From assembly GCF_017897595.1 (NCBI RefSeq), contig NZ_JAGKIK010000003.1:310001-374000 (forward strand): 64,000 nucleotides of DNA, written 5' to 3'. The position numbers and the translations under genes were made by a program. The notes beneath the pieces are model-generated. The model searched no databases, had not been told where the DNA came from, and worked only from the letters and a program-made list of their open reading frames with translations. Below, one piece after another: positions 34,794-43,467 of the stretch. Every line of letters starts with the position of its first letter. Position 1 is the first letter of the stretch. Source of the DNA: Aquimarina sp. U1-2. Lineage in GTDB: Bacteria; Bacteroidota; Bacteroidia; Flavobacteriales; Flavobacteriaceae.

Positions 34794-35453
34794 ATGAATA
34801 CTTGGTATAGACATATCGTTATGGTGGTTTTTTTCGCTTTCGCGAAAGCGTTATCTGCACAAACCCAAGAAAGCAATAGGGCACCAATACCTATTGAAGT
34901 CATGTTTGGCTCTGAAAAAATGAACTATTTGGCCATTCTGAATTTGAGGTTTTCCGAAGCAAGTAAGTTCGGCTATTTTGGTGTAGCATCCGTATTGGCA
35001 CCCTATGATAACGATGATGGTTCAAACGAACTGGTGTTGACCAATTTGTTGACCTATAATGTTTCAAAGAAGTTTCAAGCGGTAGGTGGTGTGCAATACC
35101 ATTATGCAAAAGGCGTGCTTCCAGCTGCAGGGGCGCAATTCTTTTCCGCGAGTCCTACCTGGTTGTTTCTTTTCAGTTCAACACTGCAGTTTGCATCTAA
35201 TACCAATATTGAGAATGTAGGTATCATCGAATATAAACCAAGGCTATCAGAAGGCTTGCGACTATATAGCCGTTTACAGGGACTTTATAATCAAAATTTG
35301 AGTGATGATTTGCACGATAGAAGTCTGTTCTATGTCAGGGCAGGCATTTCCATAGGTAAAACCAGTTTTGGCTTAGGTGCCAACTTAGATTTTTATCGAG
35401 CAAGCAGAGCGAGGGAAGAGAGTTTTGGCATTTTTATCAATCATTTATTTTAA
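34794..35453 (+). CDS. outer-membrane beta-barrel-like protein
   Basis: A 219-residue protein with a signal peptide (residues 1-22, FFAFAKALSAQ). The mature part alternates hydrophobic and polar residues and ends in Phe (GIFINHLF), typical of small outer-membrane beta-barrels. I do not recognise a named family. It starts 4 nt after the YdcZ-like gene and precedes the alginate-export-like porin. The repeated palindrome at 34835 encodes part of its signal peptide. Confidence 0.6.
   Translation: MNTWYRHIVMVVFFAFAKALSAQTQESNRAPIPIEVMFGSEKMNYLAILNLRFSEASKFGYFGVASVLAPYDNDDGSNELVLTNLLTYNVSKKFQAVGGVQYHYAKGVLPAAGAQFFSASPTWLFLFSSTLQFASNTNIENVGIIEYKPRLSEGLRLYSRLQGLYNQNLSDDLHDRSLFYVRAGISIGKTSFGLGANLDFYRASRAREESFGIFINHLF
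34835..34850. repeat. 16-bp palindrome CGCTTTCGCGAAAGCG, copy 2
   Basis: Perfect copy inside the signal-peptide region of the outer-membrane protein gene, read as FAFAKALS. Confidence 0.85.
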
Positions 35454-35473
35454 AAAGAGTTACGGTCAAACAC

Positions 35474-36805
35474 ATGAAAATCGTTACATACATCATAATA
35501 ATACTCTGGGGTTCAGCTTCTTTTGCCCAAGAGGATAGTTTTGAGTTCAGCTTACTCAGGCAAAATGATATTATCAATATAGACCCTGACAAGGAAAGCA
35601 ATTTTTATAAAAGCTTAAAACAAATCAAGCTGGGTGAAAAGAGCACCTTGAGTTTTGGCGGTAGTTACAGAACGCAGGTGGAAGCCTTTGTCAATGAGCA
35701 GTTCTCAACCGAAGAAGACCAAAACGACTACTGGTTTCTAAACCGATTTATGCTACACGGGCATTATAAGTTAGCAAACAAATTTGAACTTTTTGCCGAG
35801 CTCAATTCAAGTCTTATAACCAGCAAGGAAAGCCTGGTTAGGGTTGACCGTGATGAACTGAGCGTCAACCAATTATTTGCGAGATACTATGTCAACAATG
35901 AACTTAATGTATTCGTAGGACGACAAAATGTACGTCTAGGTAGTGGTAGGTTGGTTGACGTGCGGGAAGGACCTAATGTGCGTCTGGCATTTGATATGGC
36001 CCAAGTGGAATATCAAAAAGATAAAACCTCAATCACAGCATTTCATGCATTACGGGTTAAGGAGCGACCAGGAATTTTTGATAACGATTATCTAGAAAAT
36101 GACGAGACTTTAAGTGCGCTTTACTGGACTCAGAATTGGTCTAAAAGTACAAACACTGATATATACTTTCTTTATAAAACAGAAGATGGTAAAACTTTCG
36201 ATGCAGGAACTGACAATGATGAAAGGGCTTCTGTAGGATTGCGCCATTTTGGTGAATGGAAGGGATTTAACTTCAACAATGAGTTTGTATACCAGTTTGG
36301 CAAATTTGGGGACCGAGATATCAGCGCATGGACAGCTTCCTTTAATATTGAAAAGGAGCTTGATTTTGGGAGCATCGGCTTAAAAACCGAACTTATCAGC
36401 GGAAATGACAACGACAGTAATTCACTGAACACCTTCGATGCACTATATCCTCGAGGAGCCTATTTTGGTCGTGTGGCGCGTATAGGGCCATCAAACCTTA
36501 TAGACATCCACCCGTATTTTGATACCCGTATTGGTAAAGTCAATATTGAATTGGATTATGTGGCCTTCTGGCGATTTTCGGTAGACGATGGAGTGTATAA
36601 TGCACCATTGCTTTTAGAATATCCTGACACCAATGACCAGCGATTTATAGGTCATCAAATAGGAACGATTACGGGATACGAGCTCAACGAATTTATCAAT
36701 CTGGAATTTGAGACCAATCTTATTTTTCCAGGTGATTTTTTAATAGAGTCCAATCTTAACGACACATTATTCCACGCGGTTTTAACCGCAGAATTCAAAT
36801 TTTAA
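35474..36805 (+). CDS. alginate-export-family outer-membrane porin
   Basis: A 443-residue protein with a signal peptide (ending in SASFAQ, residue 18). The body is an 18-strand-type barrel; YWFLNRFMLHGHYKLANKFE, VFVGRQNVRLGSGRLVDVRE and GPNVRLAFDMAQVEY are typical of the alginate_exp family, which conducts varied substrates. It ends in Phe as expected for outer-membrane insertion. It follows the smaller barrel protein by 20 nt and is followed after 11 nt by the cut dps gene. Confidence 0.8.
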   Translation: MKIVTYIIIILWGSASFAQEDSFEFSLLRQNDIINIDPDKESNFYKSLKQIKLGEKSTLSFGGSYRTQVEAFVNEQFSTEEDQNDYWFLNRFMLHGHYKLANKFELFAELNSSLITSKESLVRVDRDELSVNQLFARYYVNNELNVFVGRQNVRLGSGRLVDVREGPNVRLAFDMAQVEYQKDKTSITAFHALRVKERPGIFDNDYLENDETLSALYWTQNWSKSTNTDIYFLYKTEDGKTFDAGTDNDERASVGLRHFGEWKGFNFNNEFVYQFGKFGDRDISAWTASFNIEKELDFGSIGLKTELISGNDNDSNSLNTFDALYPRGAYFGRVARIGPSNLIDIHPYFDTRIGKVNIELDYVAFWRFSVDDGVYNAPLLLEYPDTNDQRFIGHQIGTITGYELNEFINLEFETNLIFPGDFLIESNLNDTLFHAVLTAEFKF

Positions 36806-36816
36806 AGCACGGTATT

Positions 36817-36948
36817 ATGAAAAACAACAATCAAATTGGTTTACCTAAAGAAAAGTCAGAAGAAGTGGCAAATATGCTTAATGAGCTGTTGGCAAATTAT
36901 CAAGTACTCTATATGGAGATTTGTTCACAAGTCCAACACAAGTTGTGA
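36817..36948 (+). pseudogene. dps: 5' remnant of a dps gene cut at the second rteC module
   Basis: The ORF encodes MKNNNQIGLPKEKSEEVANM, LNELLANYQVLYM and then ten unrelated residues. The first 33 residues are the N-terminus of a Bacteroidota Dps/ferritin-like protein, where the next residues should be the TRGxHW ferroxidase segment. Homology stops at the ATG at 36913-36915, where the sequence becomes the rteC-module upstream region shared with 15914 onward. The rest of dps is not in the window; the Dps at 48352 is a different type. So the gene was broken by recombination. Confidence 0.75.
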
Positions 36949-36949
36949 A
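36924..36949. promoter_or_regulatory. candidate RteC operator, module 2, left site
   Basis: TTCACAA-N12-TTGTGAA with the inner palindrome CACAAGTTGTG (36937-36947). It corresponds to the site at 15924-15950, but with CACAA/TTGTG in place of CCCAA/TTGGG. No excisionase gene follows; the site now overlaps the broken dps end. Confidence 0.5.
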
Positions 36950-36992
36950 AGATTTTTGTGTCATTAATTTTGGATAGAATTGTGCCTATTTA

Positions 36993-37008
36993 CGCTTTCG
37001 CGAAAGCG
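36993..37008. repeat. 16-bp palindrome CGCTTTCGCGAAAGCG, copy 3
   Basis: Perfect non-coding copy between the two module-2 operator sites. Confidence 0.85.
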
Positions 37009-37051
37009 AATGAAGTGCCAAATCACACTAGATTTTAGAAATAATTTACTT

Positions 37052-37077
37052 TTCACAATACGAACACAACTTGTGAA
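37052..37077. promoter_or_regulatory. candidate RteC operator, module 2, right site
   Basis: TTCACAA-N12-TTGTGAA with the inner palindrome CACAACTTGTG (37065-37075), 128 bp from the left site and just after the rteC2 stop. Module 1 has its second site at the same relative place. Confidence 0.5.
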
Positions 37078-37087
37078 GACATTTTAG

Positions 37088-37912
37088 TCAATCATCTGCT
37101 TGGTTCATTCGGTCGATAAGGCTTGATTTTAACCTATCAATGTATTGAGTACGCTCGACCATTTTTCGATTTTTCAGTTCTATGAATTTTCTGTAGTAAT
37201 TCCCTAAATCAACTTCAAAAAGCTTTTCACAAGCACCTGCAACTTCCTTTAAACCTGTTTCCTTTTTTAATGAACCTGAAGAGTGAACGGCATAAATAAG
37301 CTCAATTAAATCTACTTTGCTACCTACCCATTTTAACCGATGTGTTTCTGTTTGTTCATTAGCAGATTCATAAGGTGAGAGTTTCTTCTTCCTAATATAA
37401 AGAACAAGTTTGCAATACGCCTTAAACTGCGCCAGCAATGTGCCTTTGGGAGAGCTAAATTCTGGATTTTGTAAATTGATGATGTTTCCAGTATCCGTAA
37501 ATTTTTCATTGGAATTTCTGGTAAAATAATGCTCGTCTAAGTGCGTACAATCCATTTCTATATATTGTCCAAAATCAATGTTACTGCTAAAGAAACGTTG
37601 TAATCTGGTAAGATGATGATTAAAGTATTTGTCTTGTTGCTTTGGACAAATTTTCGGAAAGAAACTCTCAAAACCAATCAGTTCTTTTCGGTATATTAAA
37701 GAGGATAAGGGCACTGGTTTTATCTGTTTGAAGAAGTTAATTTCTGATTGTACTGAATTGAAATCATTCTTCTTCATAATGGTATTCATCTTCCATAGTA
37801 TTTCGTGTGAAAGTGTTATTATTTTTTTAGAAAGTGGAATAGTCCTATTCTCCTTTTGCTGCAGTTGTGCAATTGAAGTGTTGAATTCTTCCAATAAAGC
37901 ATTCAGTTTCAT
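37088..37912 (-). CDS. rteC: RteC-family regulator (copy 2)
   Basis: A 274-residue RteC paralogue. EINFFKQIKPVPLSSLIYRK near residue 60, NIDFGQYIEMDCTHLDEHYF near 120 and DLIELIYAVHSSGSLK near 205 match copy 1 and the family. I start at ATG 37912 (MKLNALLEEF), which aligns with copy 1; the longer reading from a GTG at 37957 runs through a strong leader hairpin. No excisionase operon follows, so it is an orphan here; it could act on module-1 sites or on DNA elsewhere. Confidence 0.87.
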   Translation of the reverse strand: MKLNALLEEFNTSIAQLQQKENRTIPLSKKIITLSHEILWKMNTIMKKNDFNSVQSEINFFKQIKPVPLSSLIYRKELIGFESFFPKICPKQQDKYFNHHLTRLQRFFSSNIDFGQYIEMDCTHLDEHYFTRNSNEKFTDTGNIINLQNPEFSSPKGTLLAQFKAYCKLVLYIRKKKLSPYESANEQTETHRLKWVGSKVDLIELIYAVHSSGSLKKETGLKEVAGACEKLFEVDLGNYYRKFIELKNRKMVERTQYIDRLKSSLIDRMNQADD

Positions 37913-37918
37913 TGTTCT

Positions 37919-37950
37919 CCCTGTGATTTTATGTGATGAAATCACAAGGG
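37919..37950 (-). promoter_or_regulatory. strong hairpin in the rteC2 leader
   Basis: On the minus strand CCCTTGTGATTT (37950-37939) pairs with AAATCACAGGG (37929-37919) with one bulged T, and the stem ends 6 nt before the rteC ATG, holding the GGG of the likely GGGAGAA ribosome-binding site in the stem. CTnDOT's tetQ-rteA-rteB operon is known for leader-based control, so a translational switch is plausible. Confidence 0.5.
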
Positions 37951-38104
37951 CAAGCACTCAATGCGTCAAGAGACTATTAAGAAGACCACATTTAGTTGTA
38001 AATTCACCAATATTTGTTTCCCGTTAGTTTTCCTATTTAATTTCATTAGCTAGGGGTTGAATAGTAAATGTATTTATATGAAGGCAAATGATATCAAACA
38101 TTAT

Positions 38105-38142
38105 GACGTAAAAGAATACGTTTATAACGTATTTTCGTACGT
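38105..38142. promoter_or_regulatory. paired ACGTA-N6-TACGT operator upstream of rteC2
   Basis: ACGTAAAAGAATACGT and ACGTATTTTCGTACGT, starts 21 bp apart, aligned without gaps to 17113-17150. The flanking 3-kb genes are diverged paralogues, so retention of this short block suggests function. It lies 11 bp after the LuxR-type stop and about 190 bp before the rteC2 ATG. Confidence 0.68.
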
Positions 38143-38152
38143 AGTGGGTGTT

Positions 38153-39073
38153 TTATCCTTTGCTTTTCTTTCCGAAACGCTGTAAGAATTCGACTCTGTT
38201 TTTCACACCTGTTTTTTTGAAGATATTAGATGCGTGCTTAGATACTGTTCGTTCAGCAATGAAAAAACTCTGCCCAATTTCTTTGTAAGTATTCCGATTT
38301 AAAATGGAAATAGCTATTTCAATTTCCCTTCTTGTAAGACTTTGGTATATGAGCTTGGGTTCCAGTGGTTTTTCTCTGTTTTCCCTATAAAAAGAAATTA
38401 CCTCAAACATCTTGTTCTTGTTTTCTAAGAAATATAAATGCCTATCAATTTCTATACTTGTAATTGAGAAAAATGCACAGTTCATTATCGTAAAAGTTAT
38501 CCATTGATAATCACCAATCGCAGTGCAAACAGGAAGTAATGCTATCGCACTTACACTAATGATGGAAAGTCTGTTGCGACGAATAATAAATTGATTTGGA
38601 TTAGTTGGATTTGAAATTCTTTTATAAAAGAGAATCAGAAAAATGAATGCTAAAATAGAAAAAGGAATTGTAAAGAGCAGCTTTGAAGTATGCAGCGAGG
38701 ATGTTAAAAAATAGGGTATTAAGTAAAGTGTAATAAAACCACTTGCCGTTACCAATGCAAGATTTCTAACCGATGAATGGAACTTCAAAACAATGATATC
38801 ATATTCTTTGTAGAGGTAGTAAACGATATAAACGCAAAGTGTTATAGCCACCCCGTAGGTAATTATATATTGAATTATTTCAGGACCGGGAAAATTTTTC
38901 ATTGGTAGAAAACCGCCTGAGGCATTGTAAGCGACGAACAAACATCCTAAACAAAGGAATCTAAACAGACCGTTTCTTTTTGAGTTAAATACCAAATACA
39001 GCGTAAACAATACAATGAACATATCAACCAAGAGGTAGAAAAAAGTTGTCCAATGTATTGATGTACCAAACAT
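38153..39073 (-). CDS. multi-pass membrane LuxR-type transcription regulator (copy 2)
   Basis: A 306-residue paralogue of the gene at 17172. It has the same start (MFGTSIHWTTFFYLLVDMFI), about seven membrane helices, the conserved NASGGFLPMKNFPGPEIIQY segment and a C-terminal LuxR helix-turn-helix (LTRREIEIAISILNRNTYKE, then FIAERTVSKHASNIFKKTGV). The DNA-recognition part is nearly the same as in copy 1, fitting the shared ACGTA sites, while the membrane helices differ more, which could mean different ligands. It starts 3 nt after the asparaginase-like gene. Confidence 0.8.
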   Translation of the reverse strand: MFGTSIHWTTFFYLLVDMFIVLFTLYLVFNSKRNGLFRFLCLGCLFVAYNASGGFLPMKNFPGPEIIQYIITYGVAITLCVYIVYYLYKEYDIIVLKFHSSVRNLALVTASGFITLYLIPYFLTSSLHTSKLLFTIPFSILAFIFLILFYKRISNPTNPNQFIIRRNRLSIISVSAIALLPVCTAIGDYQWITFTIMNCAFFSITSIEIDRHLYFLENKNKMFEVISFYRENREKPLEPKLIYQSLTRREIEIAISILNRNTYKEIGQSFFIAERTVSKHASNIFKKTGVKNRVEFLQRFGKKSKG

Positions 39074-39076
39074 ATT

Positions 39077-39568
39077 TTACCATTTAGTGATTCTTTCAAA
39101 TTTTCCTATTGCTTCGTTCTTCACTACATTGTCCCAATGAAAGGTTTCATTATGAATGGCAATAAAAATGCCCCTTGTCACTTTTTTAAACTGACTAATG
39201 GCATATTCTATGTTGGATTTGGCATCCGTATCGGGTCTATCACCCAAAATGAATGCGCCAGTAAGAATTATAGTTTTGTTCAGCTTTTTTTGTGCTAAAT
39301 ATTGAGCCGTCTGAACCATTGAATATGTCCCATGAGTGATTAAAATGTTATCTGTATTTGCCTTCAAGATCTCTTCAAAAAGTTGCTCACGGTCTTGTTC
39401 TGTAATAAATCTGCTATCTTTTGAAAATACCGGCACTATTGAATAGTCTGGCAAATTTCCAATGTCATTAAGATGATCTTCAATATGCACATGAGATTCG
39501 GCAGGAGTTTGATAGGTTTTATAATCCATTCCTTCAATAGTACCTCCTGTTGTCAAAATTGCTATCAT
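39077..39568 (-). CDS. half-size asparaginase-domain protein (copy 2)
   Basis: A 163-residue paralogue of 18095-18583. LTTGGTIEG holds T10, SKDSRFIT holds S52 and ITHGTYSM holds T81 with Tyr82 replacing the usual substrate-binding Asp. The second asparaginase domain is missing. No signal peptide. Its stop is 3 nt from the start of the membrane LuxR gene, so the two are probably translated together. Unlike module 1, no YceI gene lies upstream. Confidence 0.72.
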   Translation of the reverse strand: MIAILTTGGTIEGMDYKTYQTPAESHVHIEDHLNDIGNLPDYSIVPVFSKDSRFITEQDREQLFEEILKANTDNILITHGTYSMVQTAQYLAQKKLNKTIILTGAFILGDRPDTDAKSNIEYAISQFKKVTRGIFIAIHNETFHWDNVVKNEAIGKFERITKW

Positions 39569-40114
39569 AATTGTATTTATCTCCAGTTCACTAAGCCCTT
39601 CTCAGGAAACATTATTAATGGATTGCATAAAGGATAAAGTAGCCCAAATTAAAATATCTCATTTTTGTTAAACATAAAATACTATTTGCATTAGTTATTC
39701 GTAGAGATATTACCATATACCTATGCTCTAAAACCATAACGTTGTTTCCCAATTTATTTTTTTGTAAGGTACTTGAAGACTCTGCTTTTGACTGTACACT
39801 TTTTACCATTTCGATGATACTTTTTTGACTAAAGGACATCTTAAACCGTAAAATCTTAAAAACCATGTCAAAATTGCTAAGTTTATTAATTGGTTCAATA
39901 GCATATATTTAGAAAATTATCTAGATCAAAAAATTAACAATAGAAAAGCCGGTTTTAAGGCAAGTGTGAATTCTAGAATAGGTAAAGCAATTGTAAAATT
40001 TTTCAAAGTATAGCCAAAGATGATTGTTATGAATACTTTTGGGATGGATTTTTAGTGTAAAGCTAGTGCATTCATTATAACGGGATTCGAAGAATTTTTA
40101 TCATCTTAATGAAC
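39569..40114. other. intergenic region, no confident gene
   Basis: About 545 bp between the second module and the adhesin gene. A minus-strand reading at 39615-39866 (83 codons) has the in-frame ATG and a plausible helical start (MSFSQKSIIEMVKSVQSKAE), but its C-terminal half looks random and I do not recognise it. No clear promoter or hairpin seen. Confidence 0.4.
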
Positions 40115-43100
40115 TTACCTTAAAATTGTGATATATCCCTTGTACGTTTCATTTATATCACCTTGAATATCCATAATGTAATAATAGTTGCCAACTGGTA
40201 ATATTTCCCCTTTATATGTGCCAAACCAATCGTTCTGGTAACCAGTTGCTTCGAACACTTTACTGCCCCATCGATTATACACGGTTAATTGGTTATCAGG
40301 ATAGTTTTCGATACCTTCAATCATAAACATATCGTTTGCCCCATCACCATTTGGTGTCATAGTATTAGCAAATCGTAACGTACTGCCTATTGGTATATTA
40401 CAATCCTGAGGTCGTTGTAGTTCAAATGGTCCAGCAAGTGCTTCACAATCCACCCCATCATTCACCATAAGCGAATAGTTACCCGGTGCAACAGCCTGTA
40501 ATTCTAAATCCGTTCCTACGACCATAGCATTGGCATCGGTCCATTCATAGGTCTCATCGCCCGAATTTCCACTGATTTGTATTCCTGTAATATTACCATC
40601 GGTTAGGTTGCAGTCTGGCATCGAAATGTCTAGTTGAGAAGTATCTAGCATTAACAAACACTCCTCATTTACATTGACGATAACAGTATCCAAAGCAACA
40701 CAACCACTACCAAAATCTGCTGTGACTGTATATGTGGTGGTTACTGTAGGGGTGACAGTTGGGCTTTGTTGGTTTTCTTGTCCTAATAAAGAAGGGTCTG
40801 CTGGACTCGCTATCCAAGTATACGTTGGAGTACCATTACTTGGAGTCGCAAGAAGTACTGCTGATTCGCCGTTATTGATGGTTTGGTCGGGACCAGCATC
40901 AACGCTCTCAGTAGAAGCCGAAGTATCAAAAAGTCTAAAATCATCCAAAAAATAATACCTTTCAAATGCAGCAGGTACGGGTTCACAAACACCTCCTAGC
41001 ACTATGGCTTCAACATCCGCAGATGGTGTGAAATTAATAGTCACCAATTCCCAATTTCCAGGTGAACTGCTTACGGTTACCCTTCCCATTTCCTCGAACT
41101 CTGGATTTGTTCCGAAAGGACAAGGTACGAACGTATTTTCCAGATAGGGTATGTTAGAACAATCTATTGTTCCATAGAGCACAAACGTATTTGGCGATTG
41201 CGATTGCGCACTTCCTCCACTGGCCGGAGCAGAGCCAAAGCCCACATTAAACTCTAGTTCGTAATTCGTATCAGCTATCAGTGGGTTCGAAAGGCAAACT
41301 CCGACCAATTCTTTATACTCCGGATTAACATCACCCCCTATATATAATCCTACAAATCCATTACCGTCAGGTATCGGCAGCGGTGCGGTTGGTTGAAATG
41401 CTTCCCCAATAAAACCACAAGTATTGAGATAATCAGTTGAACCAAATGAGGGAGCAATCCAATTATTTACCCTATCCATTTGAAACTGTGCATCTGGGCA
41501 TTGGAAAAAATCTTCAAAAGAAGGATTGGGTATAACATTGAAAATCTCTCTTCTACACGAAGAACCGTTTATTACGACGGTCACGGTATCCGCATCCGTA
41601 CAGCCTCCACCAAAATCCGCTGTCACGCTATAGATTGTGGTTATCGCAGGAGTAACTGTTGGGCTTTGATTGTTTTCTTGACCTACAAGTGAAGGGTCTA
41701 TGGGGTTAGCGGTCCAAGTATAAGATGGTGTACCATTGCTTGGTGTCGCAGAAAGTACAGTAGAATCCCCATTATTGATAGTTTGGTTAGAGCCAGCGTC
41801 AACGTTCTCGGTGCAGTTTTGATTAACGATTACCCTGATTTGAGTATTGACAACAGTACATCCTAAATCGACCGATATACTATAGATAGTAGTTTGTGTT
41901 GGAGTTACCGTAGGCGACTGAATACTTTGAACTATCTCGCCGGTAGATGCATTCCAGTTATACGGTCCTGAACCAAAAGCCTCGAGCTGTATTGACTGCC
42001 CTAAATTGATGCTAATCTCTGTCTCATAATTGGTAGTGGAAACCCATCCAACAATAGGCGTCACGGCAATGTTATCGACATTGTAATATGCCGGATCACT
42101 GTCTGCTGGATTGTTGTCGGCATCTACAAAGTTGATTGTATTATGTTCAGCAAAAACTCCCGTAATCAAGTGTGTGAATGTTTGGTCGGCAACATAAATA
42201 CCCTCGACGAGAGTCCAATCGCTCCCCACCAAATCCATTGTTTCTACATGTGCAGCAGATCTCGTTAAGTTACCGGGGCCACATTGACCGCTGTTGGCCA
42301 GACCCGGATTATTAACAAACCTAAAACCAAGACGGTTGATCTGAAATCGTTGTACAAATCCTTGCCTGAAATAGCCGGAAACACGATAAGGTACATCAAC
42401 AACTAAGGGACAACATAATTCCACACCAGAAAATTCTCGGGTCTCGTAACCTGAAAAATTTGAATTTGGCGGGCTTCCATAGGGATAAAAAGCCTGGAAA
42501 CCAGCATAATTGTTCCCGTCTTGTGGTGCATCTGCCGCTGTCGTATGACTTGGATTACATCCACTGGAAGCAGGCATATATAGGTCTGGGGAGTAGTGGT
42601 AGCTATCCCAATTATCGGCTCTCCGCAGGGCTTCTCCACCAAATCCGCAACCTTGGTTAAGACAAGTATTACTATTTCCCTGAATTTCCTCAAAACTCGG
42701 GTTTGGCACTAAATTCAAGCTGCAAGAAGACGTGATTGAAGTACAACTAGGCGAAACGGGATCCATATAACCCCAGACCAACTCACCTGAACCTGGGAGA
42801 CAATTAATACCTTGGTCTCTTGAGCCACTACTATAAAATTCAGACCCTATACCTAATCGCCCTCCGAAACCTGAAGGCCAAGTGGCAAAAAAGGTCTCCC
42901 CACTTAATGATGCTGTCTCTGCAGTAGAAAGTGCACCACCAGAAAGTACCCCACCTGTATTGAAACGTACTTCTTGTGTGGTACAGCTGTTGGGCGTTCC
43001 ATTGATTACAGGTATACCTGAATCATTCTGTGTACTGGCATTAAGTGAAACGTTACCTACACCTATAGTGTTTGTTAAGACATTCATGTTTGCCTGTGCC

Positions 43101-43456
43101 TCCGTAAGGTTAAAACCGCTGGAAGTAATATCGTTTTGAAAATAAACATTACCCCCATTTTGAAGATATATAGCGAGCTCATTCATAAATGAGGTTTCAA
43201 AAACTCTGAATACGCCCTGTACCATAATCAAATCATAATTGCTCACGTTATTCAAACAAGTTGTAGGATTGGCAGGATTACTACCTGTTATTTGGCAGAA
43301 GTCAAAATTGACCGCCATTCCAGCCTGATTTTGTACACATTCGAACCTGCCTGTCCCTCCGGCAGTAGGTTCATGTATTACCAGTACGTTTTGTGCATTT
43401 ATAGCAGTATTTGCAAACAGTAGAATTATTGTTAAAAGTTGTATGTTTAGTTTCAT
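40115..43456 (-). CDS. large secreted adhesin-like protein with gliding/T9SS-type C-terminal domain
   Basis: A protein of about 1113 residues. A signal peptide (ending TAINAQ) is followed by an N-terminal region, then two carbohydrate-binding-like domains (NLVPNPSFEEIQG and NVIPNPSFEDFFQ starts), PKD-like repeats (DAGSNQTINNGDSTVLSATP and a near copy DAGPDQTINNGESAVLLATP), and a CHU_C/gliding-motility-associated C-terminus from about residue 1020: TMTPNGDGANDMFMIEGIEN, YNRWGSKVFEATGYQNDWFG and LPVGNYYYIMDI. This C-terminal type directs export by the type IX system to the cell surface. I use ATG 43456. The partner PorP/SprF gene lies 11 nt upstream. Confidence 0.85.
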   Translation of the reverse strand: MKLNIQLLTIILLFANTAINAQNVLVIHEPTAGGTGRFECVQNQAGMAVNFDFCQITGSNPANPTTCLNNVSNYDLIMVQGVFRVFETSFMNELAIYLQNGGNVYFQNDITSSGFNLTEAQANMNVLTNTIGVGNVSLNASTQNDSGIPVINGTPNSCTTQEVRFNTGGVLSGGALSTAETASLSGETFFATWPSGFGGRLGIGSEFYSSGSRDQGINCLPGSGELVWGYMDPVSPSCTSITSSCSLNLVPNPSFEEIQGNSNTCLNQGCGFGGEALRRADNWDSYHYSPDLYMPASSGCNPSHTTAADAPQDGNNYAGFQAFYPYGSPPNSNFSGYETREFSGVELCCPLVVDVPYRVSGYFRQGFVQRFQINRLGFRFVNNPGLANSGQCGPGNLTRSAAHVETMDLVGSDWTLVEGIYVADQTFTHLITGVFAEHNTINFVDADNNPADSDPAYYNVDNIAVTPIVGWVSTTNYETEISINLGQSIQLEAFGSGPYNWNASTGEIVQSIQSPTVTPTQTTIYSISVDLGCTVVNTQIRVIVNQNCTENVDAGSNQTINNGDSTVLSATPSNGTPSYTWTANPIDPSLVGQENNQSPTVTPAITTIYSVTADFGGGCTDADTVTVVINGSSCRREIFNVIPNPSFEDFFQCPDAQFQMDRVNNWIAPSFGSTDYLNTCGFIGEAFQPTAPLPIPDGNGFVGLYIGGDVNPEYKELVGVCLSNPLIADTNYELEFNVGFGSAPASGGSAQSQSPNTFVLYGTIDCSNIPYLENTFVPCPFGTNPEFEEMGRVTVSSSPGNWELVTINFTPSADVEAIVLGGVCEPVPAAFERYYFLDDFRLFDTSASTESVDAGPDQTINNGESAVLLATPSNGTPTYTWIASPADPSLLGQENQQSPTVTPTVTTTYTVTADFGSGCVALDTVIVNVNEECLLMLDTSQLDISMPDCNLTDGNITGIQISGNSGDETYEWTDANAMVVGTDLELQAVAPGNYSLMVNDGVDCEALAGPFELQRPQDCNIPIGSTLRFANTMTPNGDGANDMFMIEGIENYPDNQLTVYNRWGSKVFEATGYQNDWFGTYKGEILPVGNYYYIMDIQGDINETYKGYITILR

Positions 43457-43467
43457 ATGAAGCAGCG

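Noticed and set aside
40674-40955. Plus-strand 93-codon ORF inside the adhesin gene
   Set aside because: Antisense to PKD-like repeats; low-complexity Val/Thr composition.
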